From: Acanthosepion lycidas
Lineage: Eukaryota; Mollusca; Cephalopoda; Sepiida; Sepiidae
Reading direction: 5' to 3'
DNA: 64,000 bases
Assembly (NCBI GenBank): GCA_963932145.1
Contig: OZ010613.1
Location: forward strand, 35,527,613-35,591,612
Positions 20,667-31,284 of this stretch are shown in pieces. How positions within the stretch are numbered: position 1 is the first letter of the stretch; the number at the start of each line of letters is the position of its first letter. The notes below the pieces were generated by a model. That model had not been told where the DNA came from and did no database searches. It saw only the letters and a list, made by a program, of their open reading frames with translations. The position numbers and the translations under genes were made by a program.

Positions 20667-21177
20667 ATAAAAAACAGAGTAAATATTTATTAATCTATTA
20701 TGATTCTCTTTTATTAAAGTTTCTTCAGATAATGAAATATGGAGACAAAATTTTTCATTATTTTTTGCTTTTGTGTTGCTTGATTCTCATTGGTTAATTG
20801 GACACCACCTGCATCTGGCTAGTCAAGGAACGTTCATGTATCATAATTCTAGTTTGTCTTTGCAGGATTCAAATGATAATGGTTTTGTGTGTCTAATAGA
20901 CATTATTTATATTTGGAGGTTGCCTGCATGTTGATTTGGGGATGCTGAGATAACCATTTAAATTCACTTTCAATACTCACAAACAAGACTGGCCATAAAT
21001 TTGATTTTACAAATGTCACTAATTAAAAAGGAACATAATTCTTTATGTCAAAAGTACATCAAGAGAAGCCTGATAAAAATTTTACCAACTATAAACATAT
21101 ACTATATTACATCACAAACCTTTATTAAATCCATTCTTAAAGAATCTTAAAGTCTGTTCTTCATCTGTAAAGAGATT
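20666..21177. other. No recognised feature
   Basis: After the (TA)n at 20631-20664, the sequence is AT-rich without shared repeats or coding signal. Confidence 0.4.
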
Positions 21178-21240
21178 GTTCAGCATTCACTGTCCTGTAG
21201 GAGGCCAGGTATCACATAACATTTCAGTACTCTTTTCTAA
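21178..21240 (-). pseudogene. Short RTE-type LINE fragment
   Basis: Matches the segment encoding the VISVLLYGSECW region in the LINE at 12850-13527 (here cactgtcctgtaggaggcc). Confidence 0.55.
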
Positions 21241-21424
21241 TAAAATATTCCTGTTTGTTAATATTTTGCTTAAGGTTTTTGGAAAGCAATAATATAAACT
21301 GCAAACAGTGACTAGTATTTCTTGAAATACTTATAAAAAAAAAACAAAAAAACATCTGTATTAAATAAGTGACCAAGTCTAAGAAACATTGTTTTGAATA
21401 TTTTCTATAACTCTCTCTCATATA

Positions 21425-21555
21425 TATGATTGTGGGTACACCTGAAAAGTGGATAGACATATCCGCCAATGGAACTCTTGAGTCAGGAGGCTGAACGTAA
21501 CATCAATCAGCTATGTCACAAACTTTAAAATTTTTACTTACATTAATACTATATA
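21425..21555 (+). repeat. Penelope-like tail fragment
   Basis: Shares gtggat/gtgggc..., gctgaaagtaacatcaatca-type sequence with 62440-62545. Both start with a (c)ctgaa(a/g)a block typical of Penelope tails. The hammerhead core is decayed. Confidence 0.35.
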
Positions 21556-21564
21556 TATAAGCGA

Positions 21565-21880
21565 GCTACCAGGCTGGCATCTCTGTCCTACCCTTTCACT
21601 GTCAAAACGGTTAAATGTAACCATCTCTTCTACTCAAACAGCTTCTTCTACTGCACTTCCCATCAGTGGAACTCCCTTCTGCCTGCTTGCTTCCCTGATG
21701 ACTATAATTTTCGAATAGTCAAGTGTAATGTCAATCGACATCTGACACCCCGTGCTTGTTCCCCATACTTCTCTGTATCCTTTCCTCAAACACACCTCTT
21801 TACTCTTGTTCTCAATCCTCTGTAACCCCTTGCATTCTAGTGGCACTCCTGCCTTGCTTGGGGTGAATTGCTTCAAAATA
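21565..21880 (+). pseudogene. Jockey/CR1-type LINE 3' end
   Basis: The reverse transcriptase C-terminus is visible as FFYCTSHQWNSLLPACFP then NFRIVKCNVNRHL, the usual end of this LINE type, followed by the family's 3' untranslated block ending ttgcttggggtgaat and (aaat)n. It is the clearest copy of the 3' end in the window. Confidence 0.8.
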
Positions 21881-21949
21881 AATAAATAAATTTGTGTAGC
21901 AATCCTTCTTTTATACAAGTTTCATTATAAATGACTGACATGTTTTTAG

Positions 21950-22925
21950 TTTTTCTTACGTTCTTATAATTTTCTTGCTTTCTGGACATAAATTATGTAG
22001 AAATTTTCCAAATATTTTCTATCTCTAAGCGCATTTGAGCATTCTTTTAGCAATGATCAAGCATGTACTCTCAATACATACATAAAGCAATCCATACATT
22101 CAGTTACAAGTAAAAATATAATCATCCTTGATAAAGGCTAAAAGTATAACTGAAACCGCTAGGACATCCAAAACATTTCAGATAATCTTACTTATTATAA
22201 AACGCAAATTGTGTGTGTGTATGTGTGTCTGTACATTTATATATTGGGTCGGACTTCCTACATTTTTCAACTGATTTCAACAAAACTTCACAGGACTACG
22301 TAAAATTACCTTGCGGTGGTTCTGACAGCACCAAAAATTGGAAAAAGACAATTGTTTTTTGCTCGAAATCAATTTGAAAACATGATTAAGAGGCACTAAT
22401 GAAAGGGGGACAACTCATATCGAGTTATATTTATTAATATTGAGTTATCAAGTTATACTTATTATAAAACCCAGGTTGGTTGGTTGTGTGTGTTCGTTTA
22501 TATATGGGATCGGATTTCCTACATTTTTCAAGCGATTTCAACAAAACTTCACTTTTTTTGGCAGGTAGTGTTTCTTATTGTCTTGCACACTTTTTTCTTT
22601 ATTTTTACATTCAGAATGCTTTAAAAATTCCATTTGGAAGACAATTGTTTATAATAAAATTCTATTCAATCGGTAGACTCATAACGATTGAAAACAATGT
22701 TTTTGTTTGAGTTTGAACAATTCGTAAAAAAAATAAAAAACTAATTAAGACATGCGTGTCCGTCAACCTTAAACAATAATCTTTGTCAATTTTATTCTTC
22801 AGTCTTTATCATAGTCAATACTTGATCTATCTCATACTGTTACATCCCTGGGCAACGCCAGGCTCTACTGCTAGGTTCTATATAATTTATGTCCAGAAAA
22901 AAAGTAAGTTATTATAACATAACAA
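21950..22925. mobile_element. Penelope-like terminus split by Helitron 2
   Basis: The tail sequence at 22060-22185 (ccttgataaaggctaaaagt, ctgaaaccgctagg) matches 48100-48215. It resumes after the Helitron at about 22875 (tatataatttatgtccag) as at 48217. The complement of that last part is at about 21960-22010 (ctggacataaattatgt), so the terminus is inverted at its other end, as is known for Penelope elements. Confidence 0.65.
22186..22874 (+). mobile_element. Non-autonomous Helitron-like element 2
   Basis: Same start (TCTTACTTATTATAAAACGC) and end (CCTGG-gcaacg-CCAGG, eight bases, CTAG) as element 1, with the same internal repeat. It is inserted in a Penelope tail whose uninterrupted relative is at 48211-48217. 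Confidence 0.8.
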
Positions 22926-23060
22926 AAATTAAATAAAAAACTTAAATGTCAGTTGTTTTTAATGAAAATATATATATAAAGAAATATAGTTTTAAGGTAT
23001 GCTATATTTATGGGATAAAGTGCTCAATATCAGAGATAGAGTGCATGTAAATATAAAAGA

Positions 23061-23179
23061 AAACATTGAAGTCAACACTCAGAAGCAACAGACTGTTTCA
23101 TGCTAAACGCAATCATGGCCTGATGATTGCATTTAGCATGAAATTGTCTGTTCCCCCTCAGTGTTGACTTCAATGTTTA
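23061..23179. repeat. Inverted repeat with ~56-base arms
   Basis: aaacattgaagtcaacact on the left pairs with agtgttgacttcaatgttt on the right. The centre is gcaatcat/atgattgc with a six-base loop. Mismatches are concentrated mid-arm. Part of the flank (gctcaatatcagagatagag) also occurs at 5368. Confidence 0.8.
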
Positions 23180-23402
23180 CTTATATAAGAAAACAAAATC
23201 ATTAGTTGAACCAACAGACTACTTGCCAAAACCTAAAACTCTTATCCAGATGCAGTCTCGGATAAAACTGACAATATGAAGAAATAGAAAAAAGCCTAAA
23301 AGCAAACTTACCTATTTAGTAAAGAAAAATGCTCAAAGCCAAGATTGCCTAGCCTGAACAAAAATGCTTAACACTGTTAAATCCTATTAAAAGGATGGCT
23401 CT

Positions 23403-23445
23403 AGTCATAACTTGAGTTTCATGCTTATGCGATCTTCAGATGACT
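23403..23445 (-). ncRNA. Hammerhead-ribozyme-like motif (Penelope tail)
   Basis: On the minus strand: AGTCAT, then CTGAAGA, a 12-base arm, GAAA, CTCAAGT, T, then ATGACT. Stem I (AGTCAT/ATGACT) is a perfect six pairs. Stem III can form A-U and C-G around a short loop. The cleavage triplet would be GUU. The weak point is stem II, with only two clear pairs (GC/GC). Penelope-like elements are known to carry minimal type I hammerheads of this kind. Activity is not implied. Confidence 0.5.
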
Positions 23446-23674
23446 CAAATGGAAATGAAAGAAGGGATGGATGGGTTTCATATAACCCATGAATCACCCT
23501 AAAGCATCATGGGGGTTAAAAAAAAAATTCCCTTAAAAATAAATTAATGGTGCTGACTGGCCATGACATAAATTTTGTTAAATATATTGGTATATTTAAA
23601 TATGTATATTTATTAATATATTGTTTATAGCTCCATTATACATCAAGCACTATTTTATTAACACCAGCACTCAA

Positions 23675-23714
<40 letters not shown>

Positions 23715-23737
23715 CATCCACAATCAGACTGTTTCAC

Positions 23738-23865
23738 TGTATTACTGCTCTTCAGTGTGGCTAGACATCCAATTGCCTCAAGCCAGGATCAAAATCAGAG
23801 CAATTTGACATCAGTCAATGATCTTACCCCTAGCCTAACATTGCACGGCAGAGGGGAAAGGAAAT
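23738..23865 (-). mobile_element. tRNA-derived SINE, family 4, copy 1
   Basis: On the minus strand ctaggggtaagatc serves as an A-box-like block and gattttgatcctggcttg as B-box-like block. A second copy is at 51745-51862 (tattgatcctggcttgaag). Confidence 0.5.
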
Positions 23866-23948
23866 TTTAACACATTTTTCTATATGAAATACGCCAGTGG
23901 CTCAAAGAACACAATTCATACTTGAAGAGTAATACATTATATATCTTT

Positions 23949-24122
23949 ATTATAGGGTATTACATTCAAACATATGTAACTGCTATATAAATGTATTCAT
24001 GCTTCGATGCATATCAGTGCAGCTCATCAGGGGGTGGTAAATTTACTACCCCCTGATGAGATCAAAACATGAATGCATTTATGTAGTGATTACATTTTTT
24101 GAATGTAATATCCTATAATAAA
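23949..24122. repeat. Palindromic Penelope-like terminus
   Basis: Two arms meet at 24023-24060, where ctcatcagggggt faces accccctgatgag. They extend outward through gtaatac/gta ttac-type sequence to ctttattatag/ctataataaac. The right arm reads CCCCCTGATGAGATC...AAAACATGAATGC, the shape of a Penelope tail. The right arm lacks about 17 bases kept in the left. Confidence 0.75.
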
Positions 24123-24125
24123 CAA

Positions 24126-24640
24126 TTATCGCTCTATTGTTATATTGAGCCCTATTTTTAAATTAATGTTATGAGCATTTGAATTTATATTTGATGCCTG
24201 CCCGCACACACAATTCCGTAAAATACTTGTCAAAAACACAATTATACTTCGACATGAAAACAATAAACAAAAACTAAAAATCCTTGAAGCATTATACATC
24301 AAACAGTGGAAACCCAACCTAAACAAAATCAATTATGGCATCTCTACAAATATTCTTAAATGTCTATAATTGGTAGCAGAAGCCATTGGTTTATACCAAT
24401 GGCTTTCGATTCATACTTCTACAATTCACTCTCGTGTAGTCATGTGTGACGTCATGAGATGTGGTGCGATTTTCGCTTCTAGCGTCTTATATGCGCGTGT
24501 TTATCGTTGCTTAGAAATCTTCTATGTAAACATTGACAGACTATCATCACTGTCGTGTCCGTATATTGTTTAATATGTTGTAATTGACATCTTTGATAAT
24601 GGCTTAAGTAAGCCGAAAGCTTAGATTGTATTAAAAAAAT
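24126..24640 (+). pseudogene. Penelope-like element C-terminal end
   Basis: The plus-strand translation includes KLKILEALYIKQWKPNLNKI, the conserved C-terminal stretch after the GIY-YIG domain of Penelope-like elements. The 3' untranslated tail ends with a hammerhead-like block (ttgataa, a ggctta/taagcc stem, gaaagc) at about 24594-24630. The 67-codon open frame at 24370 lies in the 3' tail and is probably not a gene. Confidence 0.7.
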
Positions 24641-24820
24641 ATGGATCACTATTGTGAATTTCTTTCTTCTTTCAACGATAATGTTATTAAACTTATCAGA
24701 TGTTACGAAAAAAATTTACATAAAATAAATAGACAACACTTGTCTATATTATTTAATGAAACGTGTATGAATGAAAAGATGCTGCCTAAATACACACTAT
24801 ATATATATAAAAATTGTTGA
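24641..24820 (+). pseudogene. Penelope-like element ORF N-terminus
   Basis: A 59-codon open frame starting MDHYCEFLSSFNDNVIKL, then LHKINRQHLSILFNET, CMNEKMLPKYT. A second copy of this region is at 48255-48362 (KINHQSWSLIFNETCIKEVF). It begins eleven bases after the tail of the preceding Penelope copy and is cut off by a TA repeat. It is the 5' end of an element placed directly behind a 3' end, the head-to-tail arrangement known for Penelope elements. That the family is Penelope rests on this context. Confidence 0.6.
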
Positions 24821-24864
24821 TGGCTTCATGAATATGTTTTACATGCAAATTGTACAAGGAGATA

Positions 24865-24965
24865 TAACAAAAAATTCAGTAAGAGTTATGAAGGACTGGA
24901 AATTGTGAGGAGCCATATCAACCTATGTCCTAAAGGAACATGACACATATAGAAGAAATTTTTCT
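24865..24965 (+). pseudogene. RTE-type LINE 3' end fragment
   Basis: The end of the reverse transcriptase (LWRA-type: gaaattgtgaggagccat) and terminal histidine/arginine-rich codons before gacacatatagaagaa, as at 28935-29030 and 56600-56690. Confidence 0.55.
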
Positions 24966-26456
24966 AAGGGCTTTCGTAATTGGCTAATAGTATGCTTCAA
25001 ACATTACAGTCTTAAATACACTATAACATTTTTCCTGAATAAACTTTGTTAATATGCCGATGCATCTCTTATACTGTCAAATATGGTAATTTACAGAAAT
25101 CACTGAATCATATTATAGATTTTACTACATTGTACATAGAACAATTTTACTACATAGGGACATAGAATCCAGATCTAAAAAGCCATAATGCCATTTAGAA
25201 ATATTAACCCTTTCAGATGGAAGGCACCCAAATGCACCTGCTAGATTCACCTGCTTAAAGTCCAGGAGTTCCTGAATGCACCTGAAATCAAGTAGGACAG
25301 AATTTCAATACACAATTTTAACAGCCATCAAATGATTAACTTAAAGGTGCTGGAAATCTACTGAAGTTGTTGATTTTCAAAACCATATCTGAAACCAGTA
25401 GTAATGATAATAGTAGCTGTTTCCTTATAAGGAAACATTTGGCATTCATTGACTAAGCAGCCAGCACCGATTTCAATTGAAATTTATATTTATTTTCTCT
25501 TAAGACAATTTTTCTGGAAAACAGATTTCTCAAGTCCAGTAATTGTTATTGCTCTTTCCAGTATTGATTAGAGTTTCTTCCCTAACTTTTTTTCTAAACC
25601 CTTGCTCTGAATCTGTGCCAACTACTTCAGCTGTGATTTTTCCCTTTTTGACTCTTAAATCCCTTTTTACACAAAACAAATGAAACAAAAACAAACAAAA
25701 CAAAACACAAAACAAAACACAAAACAAAACACAAAACAAAAAACGAAACAAAACAAAACAAAACAAAAAAAAATACAAATTAAATAAACTAAAAAACTAC
25801 TTGTAATTCACAGAAATATTTTGACTAAAACCAAGGATATTCATAAAATTACTTGACCAATCATGAAAATTTTGCCAATTGCTCAATATTCAGAAAAAAC
25901 ATTTTGTGGGATGTTCAAACACACAAGAGTACTAACAGAGTGTAAATTCAGTGGTGGCATCCTCCCAGCATGAACCAATTCTTAAAATTATAAAAGCTTC
26001 ATGAACCAGTTGTTGGATTATCCAAAAATAATCTTATACATTAATAGCCAATATATAACAGCTAAAAATATAATTAATATCATTGCTGCAAGTTCTGCAG
26101 AGGCTGAAAGCTGAAAGAGGGTTTTCTCTCATGAACATAATTTATTCAGGCAAAAAAAATCATCTTGAAGATAAAAATGTGGCAAATCTATTGGATCTTT
26201 GGGATTACAGTGATTCCGTTTGAATGCAGGTAAGAAACCATGAAACAGCTGATGACACAAAAATCAAAAAGCATACTTCTGAACAGAAATATGATAAGAA
26301 TAGAATTTCAATCTGGAAATATCTTCAATAAATATTCTCTATTAAATTATCAAAATGGCTTAATTCTTTTCAATACTATCAAGAGATTTGTTCCCATTCT
26401 CAGATTGAAAATAAACAAAATAAGTCCCTAAAGATTACCTGTTTTTATAGAACCAG
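24966..26456. other. No gene seen; AAAAC-type simple repeat at 25675-25775
   Basis: AT-rich sequence. The (AAAAC)n tract gives a Phe/Cys/Leu open frame on the minus strand that is an artefact. The block near 25500-25560 is shared with 27365-27430 (acagatttctcaag.ccagtaa), an unclassified repeat. The open frame at 26240 is unremarkable. Confidence 0.4.
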
Positions 26457-27255
26457 TTCCTGTTTGTTTGTTTGGGTTTTATGGCATATCAACCACTGTG
26501 GGTTATTTAATGCCAAATCCAGTTTATATGAATTTTAAATGCCTATTTTGTATGGAATAAAAAACGTATAGCTGGCAACATTATTTCTTACAAAAATGTA
26601 TAGCTGGCAACATTATTTTTTTTTTTTTTACAAAAAACGTATAGCTAGCAACATTATTTCTTACAAAAAACTTATAGCTGGCAACATTGTTTCAAAAACT
26701 TATGGCTGGCAACATTATGGTTTCAAAAACGTACAGGTGGCAACAGTATTTTTAACAAAAAACATATAGCTGGCAACATTGTTTCAAAAACATATAGCTG
26801 GCAACATTATTGTTTCAAAAACGTATAGATGGCAACATTATTGTTTCAAAAACGTATAGATGGCAACATTATTGTTTCAAAAACGTATAGATGGCAACAT
26901 TATTGTTTCAAAAACGTATAGATGGCAACATTATTGTTTCAAAAACGTATAGCTGGCAACATTATTGTTCCGAAAACATTATCTGAGGCCTTGCTGTTGG
27001 ATGTAGTTTATCGCCATACCCAGGACGCGGATGTAGTTTACCGTCATACCCAGGACGTGTGTAATACTTGGAAAAACTAGGAGTTCACTATTTTCCCATA
27101 GCTGGGACCCTAACAGGTGCTACCACCCCGGGTCAAGGTGGACCTGGGAACACCAGCAATTAAGAGGTGGTTCCACGCTCCTCAAAACCTGATCAGAGGC
27201 CTTGCTGTTGGATGCAGTTTAATGTCATACCCAGGACGAAACCAGTTCCTGGAAA
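26457..27255 (+). repeat. Composite repeat family F, copy 2 (fullest)
   Basis: Three parts in order: head (ttatggcatatcaaccactg ... ggttatttaatgcc); a variable tandem array of about twelve units of tatagctggcaacattatt separated by A/T runs; and a tail (gctgggaccctaacaggtgc, gaggtggttccacgctcc, gtcatacccaggacg). The same order occurs at 32637-33425 and 34995-35735. It is non-coding; class unknown. Confidence 0.75.
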
Positions 27256-27464
27256 TTTGGGATGCCATTATTGTTTAAATGGTAATGGTAATATGAGGCA
27301 TATTCTTATGGCGAAACGTTTGGCATTCATTGATCAAGCAGCCAGCAGTGTATTCGGTTAAAATTTATAAAACAATTTTTCAGGAAAAACAGATTTCTCA
27401 AGACCAGTAACTTATCACATTTTCCAGTATTGATGGCGGTTTTCCTTCCTAGCCTTTTATTTGA

Positions 27465-27785
27465 AGTGGTATGGAATGTCAACATCTTGTTTATGTCATT
27501 ATTTTCTCTTCAAGTTACATGTGCTAACCATTTTAGTTGTTGCTGCTGTTGAAAGTCCTCAACTGATGGGGCTTCTCTTATCTGGTACATTTCTTTGATT
27601 ATGATTCTGTAGCGCCAGTCCACAATGGCCACATGTTTCTCCAAGTCCACTAACTCTTACTTCTTTTCCTTCCTTCTAACCTTTTCTTTGAAGTAGTCTG
27701 GAATGTCAGCATCTTGATTATGTCAATATCTTCTTTTCGAGTTACATGTGCAATCCATTTTAGTTGTTGCTACTGTTGGTACAAG
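27465..27785 (-). pseudogene. RTE-type LINE fragment, tandem partial copies
   Basis: On the minus strand TSRLRDFQQQQLKW-like codons (ttttagttgttgctgctgttg) followed by a His-Val and Arg-rich region, similar to an RTE reverse transcriptase C-terminus (LQQQRLKWLGHV). A second partial copy starts near 27690, and another is at 38140-38265. Confidence 0.5.
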
Positions 27786-27845
27786 GAGGCTAAATTTCAT
27801 ATCATTTGATAGAGAAACCAATTTACTTTCATATAATAAATAAAC

Positions 27846-27995
27846 TTCACCACTTAAACATGGTATAATGGTTAGAAAGTTTGTCTCACTAAATCAATTC
27901 AGACAGAATAGTGAGTTTGATTCTCACTGGGTGCTCCATACTTTTAGCTTTATGTTACATCTAAGCAATGCTTAGAAAAATCACCATATAAATAT
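27846..27995 (+). mobile_element. tRNA-derived SINE, family 3, copy 1
   Basis: A-box tggtataatggttag and B-box gagtttgattctcactgg with tRNA-like spacing, then a short body ending agaaaaatcaccatata. Other copies are at 45571 and (truncated) 61485. Confidence 0.75.
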
Positions 27996-28049
27996 CAACT
28001 TGTGATACTTTATTGTCAATAGCTTTTGAGATGTATCAATTTAATTGCA

Positions 28050-28575
28050 CTAATATGACATTTTTAACAGAGGACAGAAAGTGCAACAATTAATTCCAAA
28101 GGTACATTGAGATAGCCAAAGATGCATTCAAAAAGCTAAGCAGTGTATCAAGAAATAGAAAAAACTTTGCTAGAAACAAGGAAAAGAGTACTAAACTGTT
28201 ACAGAATATCTGTCCTCCTGTATGGCAGTGAGTGCTGAATAATCTCCTCAATGATGAAGAGGATACTTCAAGCAACAGAAATATGGTTCTACAGTAGGGT
28301 GCTGAGGATATTATGTGAGCAACAACAAAGTTTTAAAGAAAATGCAAATAAAAAGGAAACATAGTTAACATCAGAAAGTGACAGCTGAAATTTCTAGGGT
28401 GCATAATGAAGAAAGAGAGCTTGGAAACTGATACTCACAGGACAGATTGAAGGCAAGAGGAACAATGGAAAACAATGTATAACATACTTAGTGAGCTTGA
28501 GTAAATGAATAGTGAATCAGGATTTAGGAAAAATAACTAAATAAAAGATAAAATTTATTAAGAGCGTTATAAAGG
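28050..28575 (+). pseudogene. RTE-type LINE reverse transcriptase C-terminus
   Basis: Reads RVLNCYRISVLLYGSECW, ATEIWFYSRVLRIL, then TGQIEGKRNNGKQCITYLVS in shifting frames. This is the plus-strand counterpart of 12850-13527. It is interrupted at about 28575 by repeat family D and resumes at about 28935 (KRATKKRNCGEPC). Confidence 0.8.
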
Positions 28576-28934
28576 AATAAAGTCTCGCTGCTAACACTTG
28601 AGTTTGAACATAGATCACCAGTGAGCAAACAAAGGCAATCCCATTAGTGAATTAAGTATACCACATGGAGGAAACGTAAGTAGAAGATTGTGTAACATCT
28701 AATTGATTGCCATTTCTAGTCTATCCTCTATTACTATACGGACCGCTATTCTCTACTCTATTCACTATATAGATTACTATTCAAGCAAGTATGATTAAAC
28801 AAGTACTATTAGTGTGCGATTATTCAAAGGCGTCTGACACCAGTATTGTTCAATGTGAATACATGGTCTCTACTACAACAAGCATTTTGAAAGTGATAAT
28901 GAGTATTCATTGGCATTACAAAAGTAGCAATGAG
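28575..28934 (+). repeat. Interspersed repeat family D, copy 1
   Basis: Shares acacttgagtttgaacatag, atcaccagtgagcaaac, ctattcactatatagattac and acaacaagcattttgaaag with 36590-36925 and 52645-53460. It is non-coding and lies inside an RTE LINE. It could be a solo LTR, but I could not fix its ends. Confidence 0.55.
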
Positions 28935-29030
28935 TGTTTGTTGACATCACAAAAAAGAGCTACAAAGAAAAGAAATTGTGGAGAGCCATGTTCACTTATG
29001 CCTTGAAGGAACAAGGCACATAGGAGGACA
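28935..29030 (+). pseudogene. RTE-type LINE 3' end, resumed
   Basis: Codons for RATKKRNCGEPC followed by the family's terminal aggaacaaggcacatagg. It continues the LINE broken by family D. Confidence 0.6.
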
Positions 29031-29340
29031 ATAAAAATGGAGAATTTTGTGTAAGAAATGAAGGAGTCAACAAGGAAAACATTTAACTATATTCCCCAAG
29101 AATTAATGACAGTTGATTGCCTGCATCCCGTAGAGGCACAGCACACAAAGAAGAAGAATATCACATATTAAGATTTTTCAGCAATTTGGTTGAGACTTCA
29201 GTGATTTAATAAATAAAATCTCTTCAGGGCTAATAGGGTAAATGTGCTTTGGTTAAAAGCCTTTCTCAGAGAATGAACCCAAGTCCTCAGAGATTTCAAT
29301 CAAACATTTTTCGAATGCAGAAAGACTTCTGATATTTTCC

Positions 29341-29658
29341 TTTTTATACATTATTTACATTATTCGGACTATTGTCCTCATCTTTGTTGCCATATTTATT
29401 ACAACGTTTCGGCCGTTGTATGCTCCAGCCTTCTTCAAGTGGTTGGAATGTCAAACTTAACCCTTTATCTCATTCACTGGGGTAGACTGTTCTAGTTCCA
29501 TGTGCCATGTTTAATGGATGTCAGTTATCAGTTATCTCCTGTTAATTTCCCTCTGAAAGTTCTCCACTGCCTTAACCAGGTATTGAACTCACACACTTTG
29601 GGTCCTGTCACTGGATCTAAACAACACCTTTATCCACTGTGCCATGTGTCCTTGAGGG
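29341..29658 (-). mobile_element. tRNA-headed repeat with Penelope-like tail (family E), copy 2
   Basis: Best copy. Minus strand: head tggcacagtggataaagg (A-box) and gagttcaatacctgg (B-box), body, then tail ttgaagaaggctgg ... ggccgaaacgttgtaataaa. The tail keeps the hammerhead blocks (T/C)TGAAGA and GAAAC with a GUA triplet, but stem I is not evident. Confidence 0.7.
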
Positions 29659-29790
29659 AAATTAACAGGAGATAATAATGTAAATAACCTACATTATTTT
29701 TTTTAACTTCAAATGATGTTCCTGGTGGCTATCCATGTTGAAAAGTGAGTTGTCTCATGCTAAGACATCTACTGTCATATTGTAAGATAT

Positions 29791-30047
29791 ATGTATGCTC
29801 CAGCCTTCTTTATTTTAATCCCTGGGGTAGACTGTACTAGTTCCACGTGTCATGTTTAATGGATGTCAGTTATCTTAATTTCCCTCTGAAAGTTCTCCAC
29901 TGCCTTAACCTGGTATTGAACTCACACTCTTTGGGTCCTGTCAGTGGATCTAACACCTTTATCCACTGTGGCATGTGTCCTTATGGCAAAAAAGATGAGG
30001 ACAATAGTCCAAATAATGTAAATAATGTACATAATACCTCATCACAG
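29791..30047 (-). mobile_element. Family E repeat, copy 3, with inverted tail end
   Basis: A shortened copy: the minus-strand tail is truncated at catacat, but the plus strand carries a tail-end piece (gaggacaatagtccaaataa tgtaaataatgt) at about 29995-30040. The tRNA-like head is thus bracketed by tail sequence in opposite orientations. Confidence 0.6.
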
Positions 30048-30050
30048 AAA

Positions 30051-30489
30051 TATAGACAGATTTCCTTTTTATATTTAAAAAATTTAAATTAAACAAAGAC
30101 AGTTTGCTTTCTTGCGTGTTGATTTAAGATAAGCTTAAATGAAAAGCAATCAACAGTAATTGACATTCGTGTTTCTTGAAGTTCTTCTCATTAGAATAAA
30201 GACAACTCTTGGAATTTAATTAGGAAGGGAATGCTGAGTATTGATTTTCTTCATTATTATCAAGTAGTGTCCCAAGAACAATCGAACAAGAATAGAGTTA
30301 TAAAATATCTTTCTGGACTCGGTTATTTCAGGAGATAAGCATTCATGAGTTTCCAAATTATTTCATTTCTTTTTTTTTTTTTTTTTTCAGAAAAATTATT
30401 TTCAGCAGCATTTATATGGTAAGCAGTTGATTCAGAAATAAACCAATTGGAAAATTTCCAAAAATACATGCCATACTTACTAATATAGA
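30051..30489. other. No recognised feature
   Basis: AT-rich; a T run at 30368-30387. Nothing shared with other parts. Confidence 0.4.
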
Positions 30490-30492
30490 TAT

Positions 30493-31284
30493 ACATGGTT
30501 ATTCAAAAAGAATGAACCAATTTAATGACTCATTGCTTCAGCTCTCAAGCATCATCATGGACTGAATCAGTGATCATTTGAAAGATTAGTTTTCTAAGTT
30601 CTGAATGGCTGTCACAGGAGCACTGTAGTTACATCATATCTCCAGCAATATTCAGTTGTTTGTTTACCCCTGGAATAGTGAATCCTCAGCAAAGGGTGTT
30701 CTCCATTCTCAAAAACAAATACAGTTGTCATGGTGCAGCATGCTTTTCAAAGGCAATTCGACTTTAATCTGTCTCTCCTAAGAACATTCGACAGTGGTTT
30801 AAACAGTTTCAAGAGAGTGGGTGTGTGTAAAGGAAAAGTTCAGGATGACCACAAGTTTCTGTGGACTAGGTGACCAGAGTCTATGCTGCATTTGAGAGGA
30901 GTCCATGGAAGTTTACAAATTGAGCTATTCATGAGCTTGCAATCTCTCAATCCACTATTTGGCATGTGCTAAGAAGATGTCTAGATATGAAACCTTACAG
31001 ACTACACCTCATTCAGGCTCTTACCAAGACGTTGCTCTTTATGACTGACCTGCGAGATCCCCAGACCTCACCGTGTGTGAATTTTTTTTTTTGTGGGGAT
31101 AAACAGAAGATCACATTTATTTTCCACGACCCCCCACCACTAACCTTGATGACCTTAAACATCGAATAACAATGGTGATCAACTCAGTGGATCATGATAT
31201 GCTGATAAGCATCTGAGAGGAATTCAGTTATTTACGAGCATTCTTGAGTTTTAAAATTCTGAAAAGCTAACATTTTTACTTTCT
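30493..31284 (+). pseudogene. Mariner/Tc1-superfamily transposase fossil
   Basis: Starts after a TA with a terminal-repeat-like ggttattcaaaaagaatg. The decayed frame shows SPKNIRQWFKQFQESGCVCK (helix-turn-helix region), SLNPLFGMC from the Q.TVW.VL motif, then KPYRLHLIQAL. The catalytic end is RDPQTSPCVNFFF (PxSPDLxPCDFFLWG in intact relatives) and NSVDHDML. The middle third is missing. The right terminal repeat is lost; a SINE-1 copy abuts. Confidence 0.8.

Noticed and set aside
23041..23060. Possible gene shared with 5368-5420 (gctcaatatcagggatagag)
   Set aside because: Only a short shared stretch next to inverted repeats at 23061; more likely another Penelope-type flank.
24370..24573. 67-codon plus-strand frame as a host gene
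   Set aside because: Sits between the C-terminal codons and the terminal tail of a Penelope-like element.
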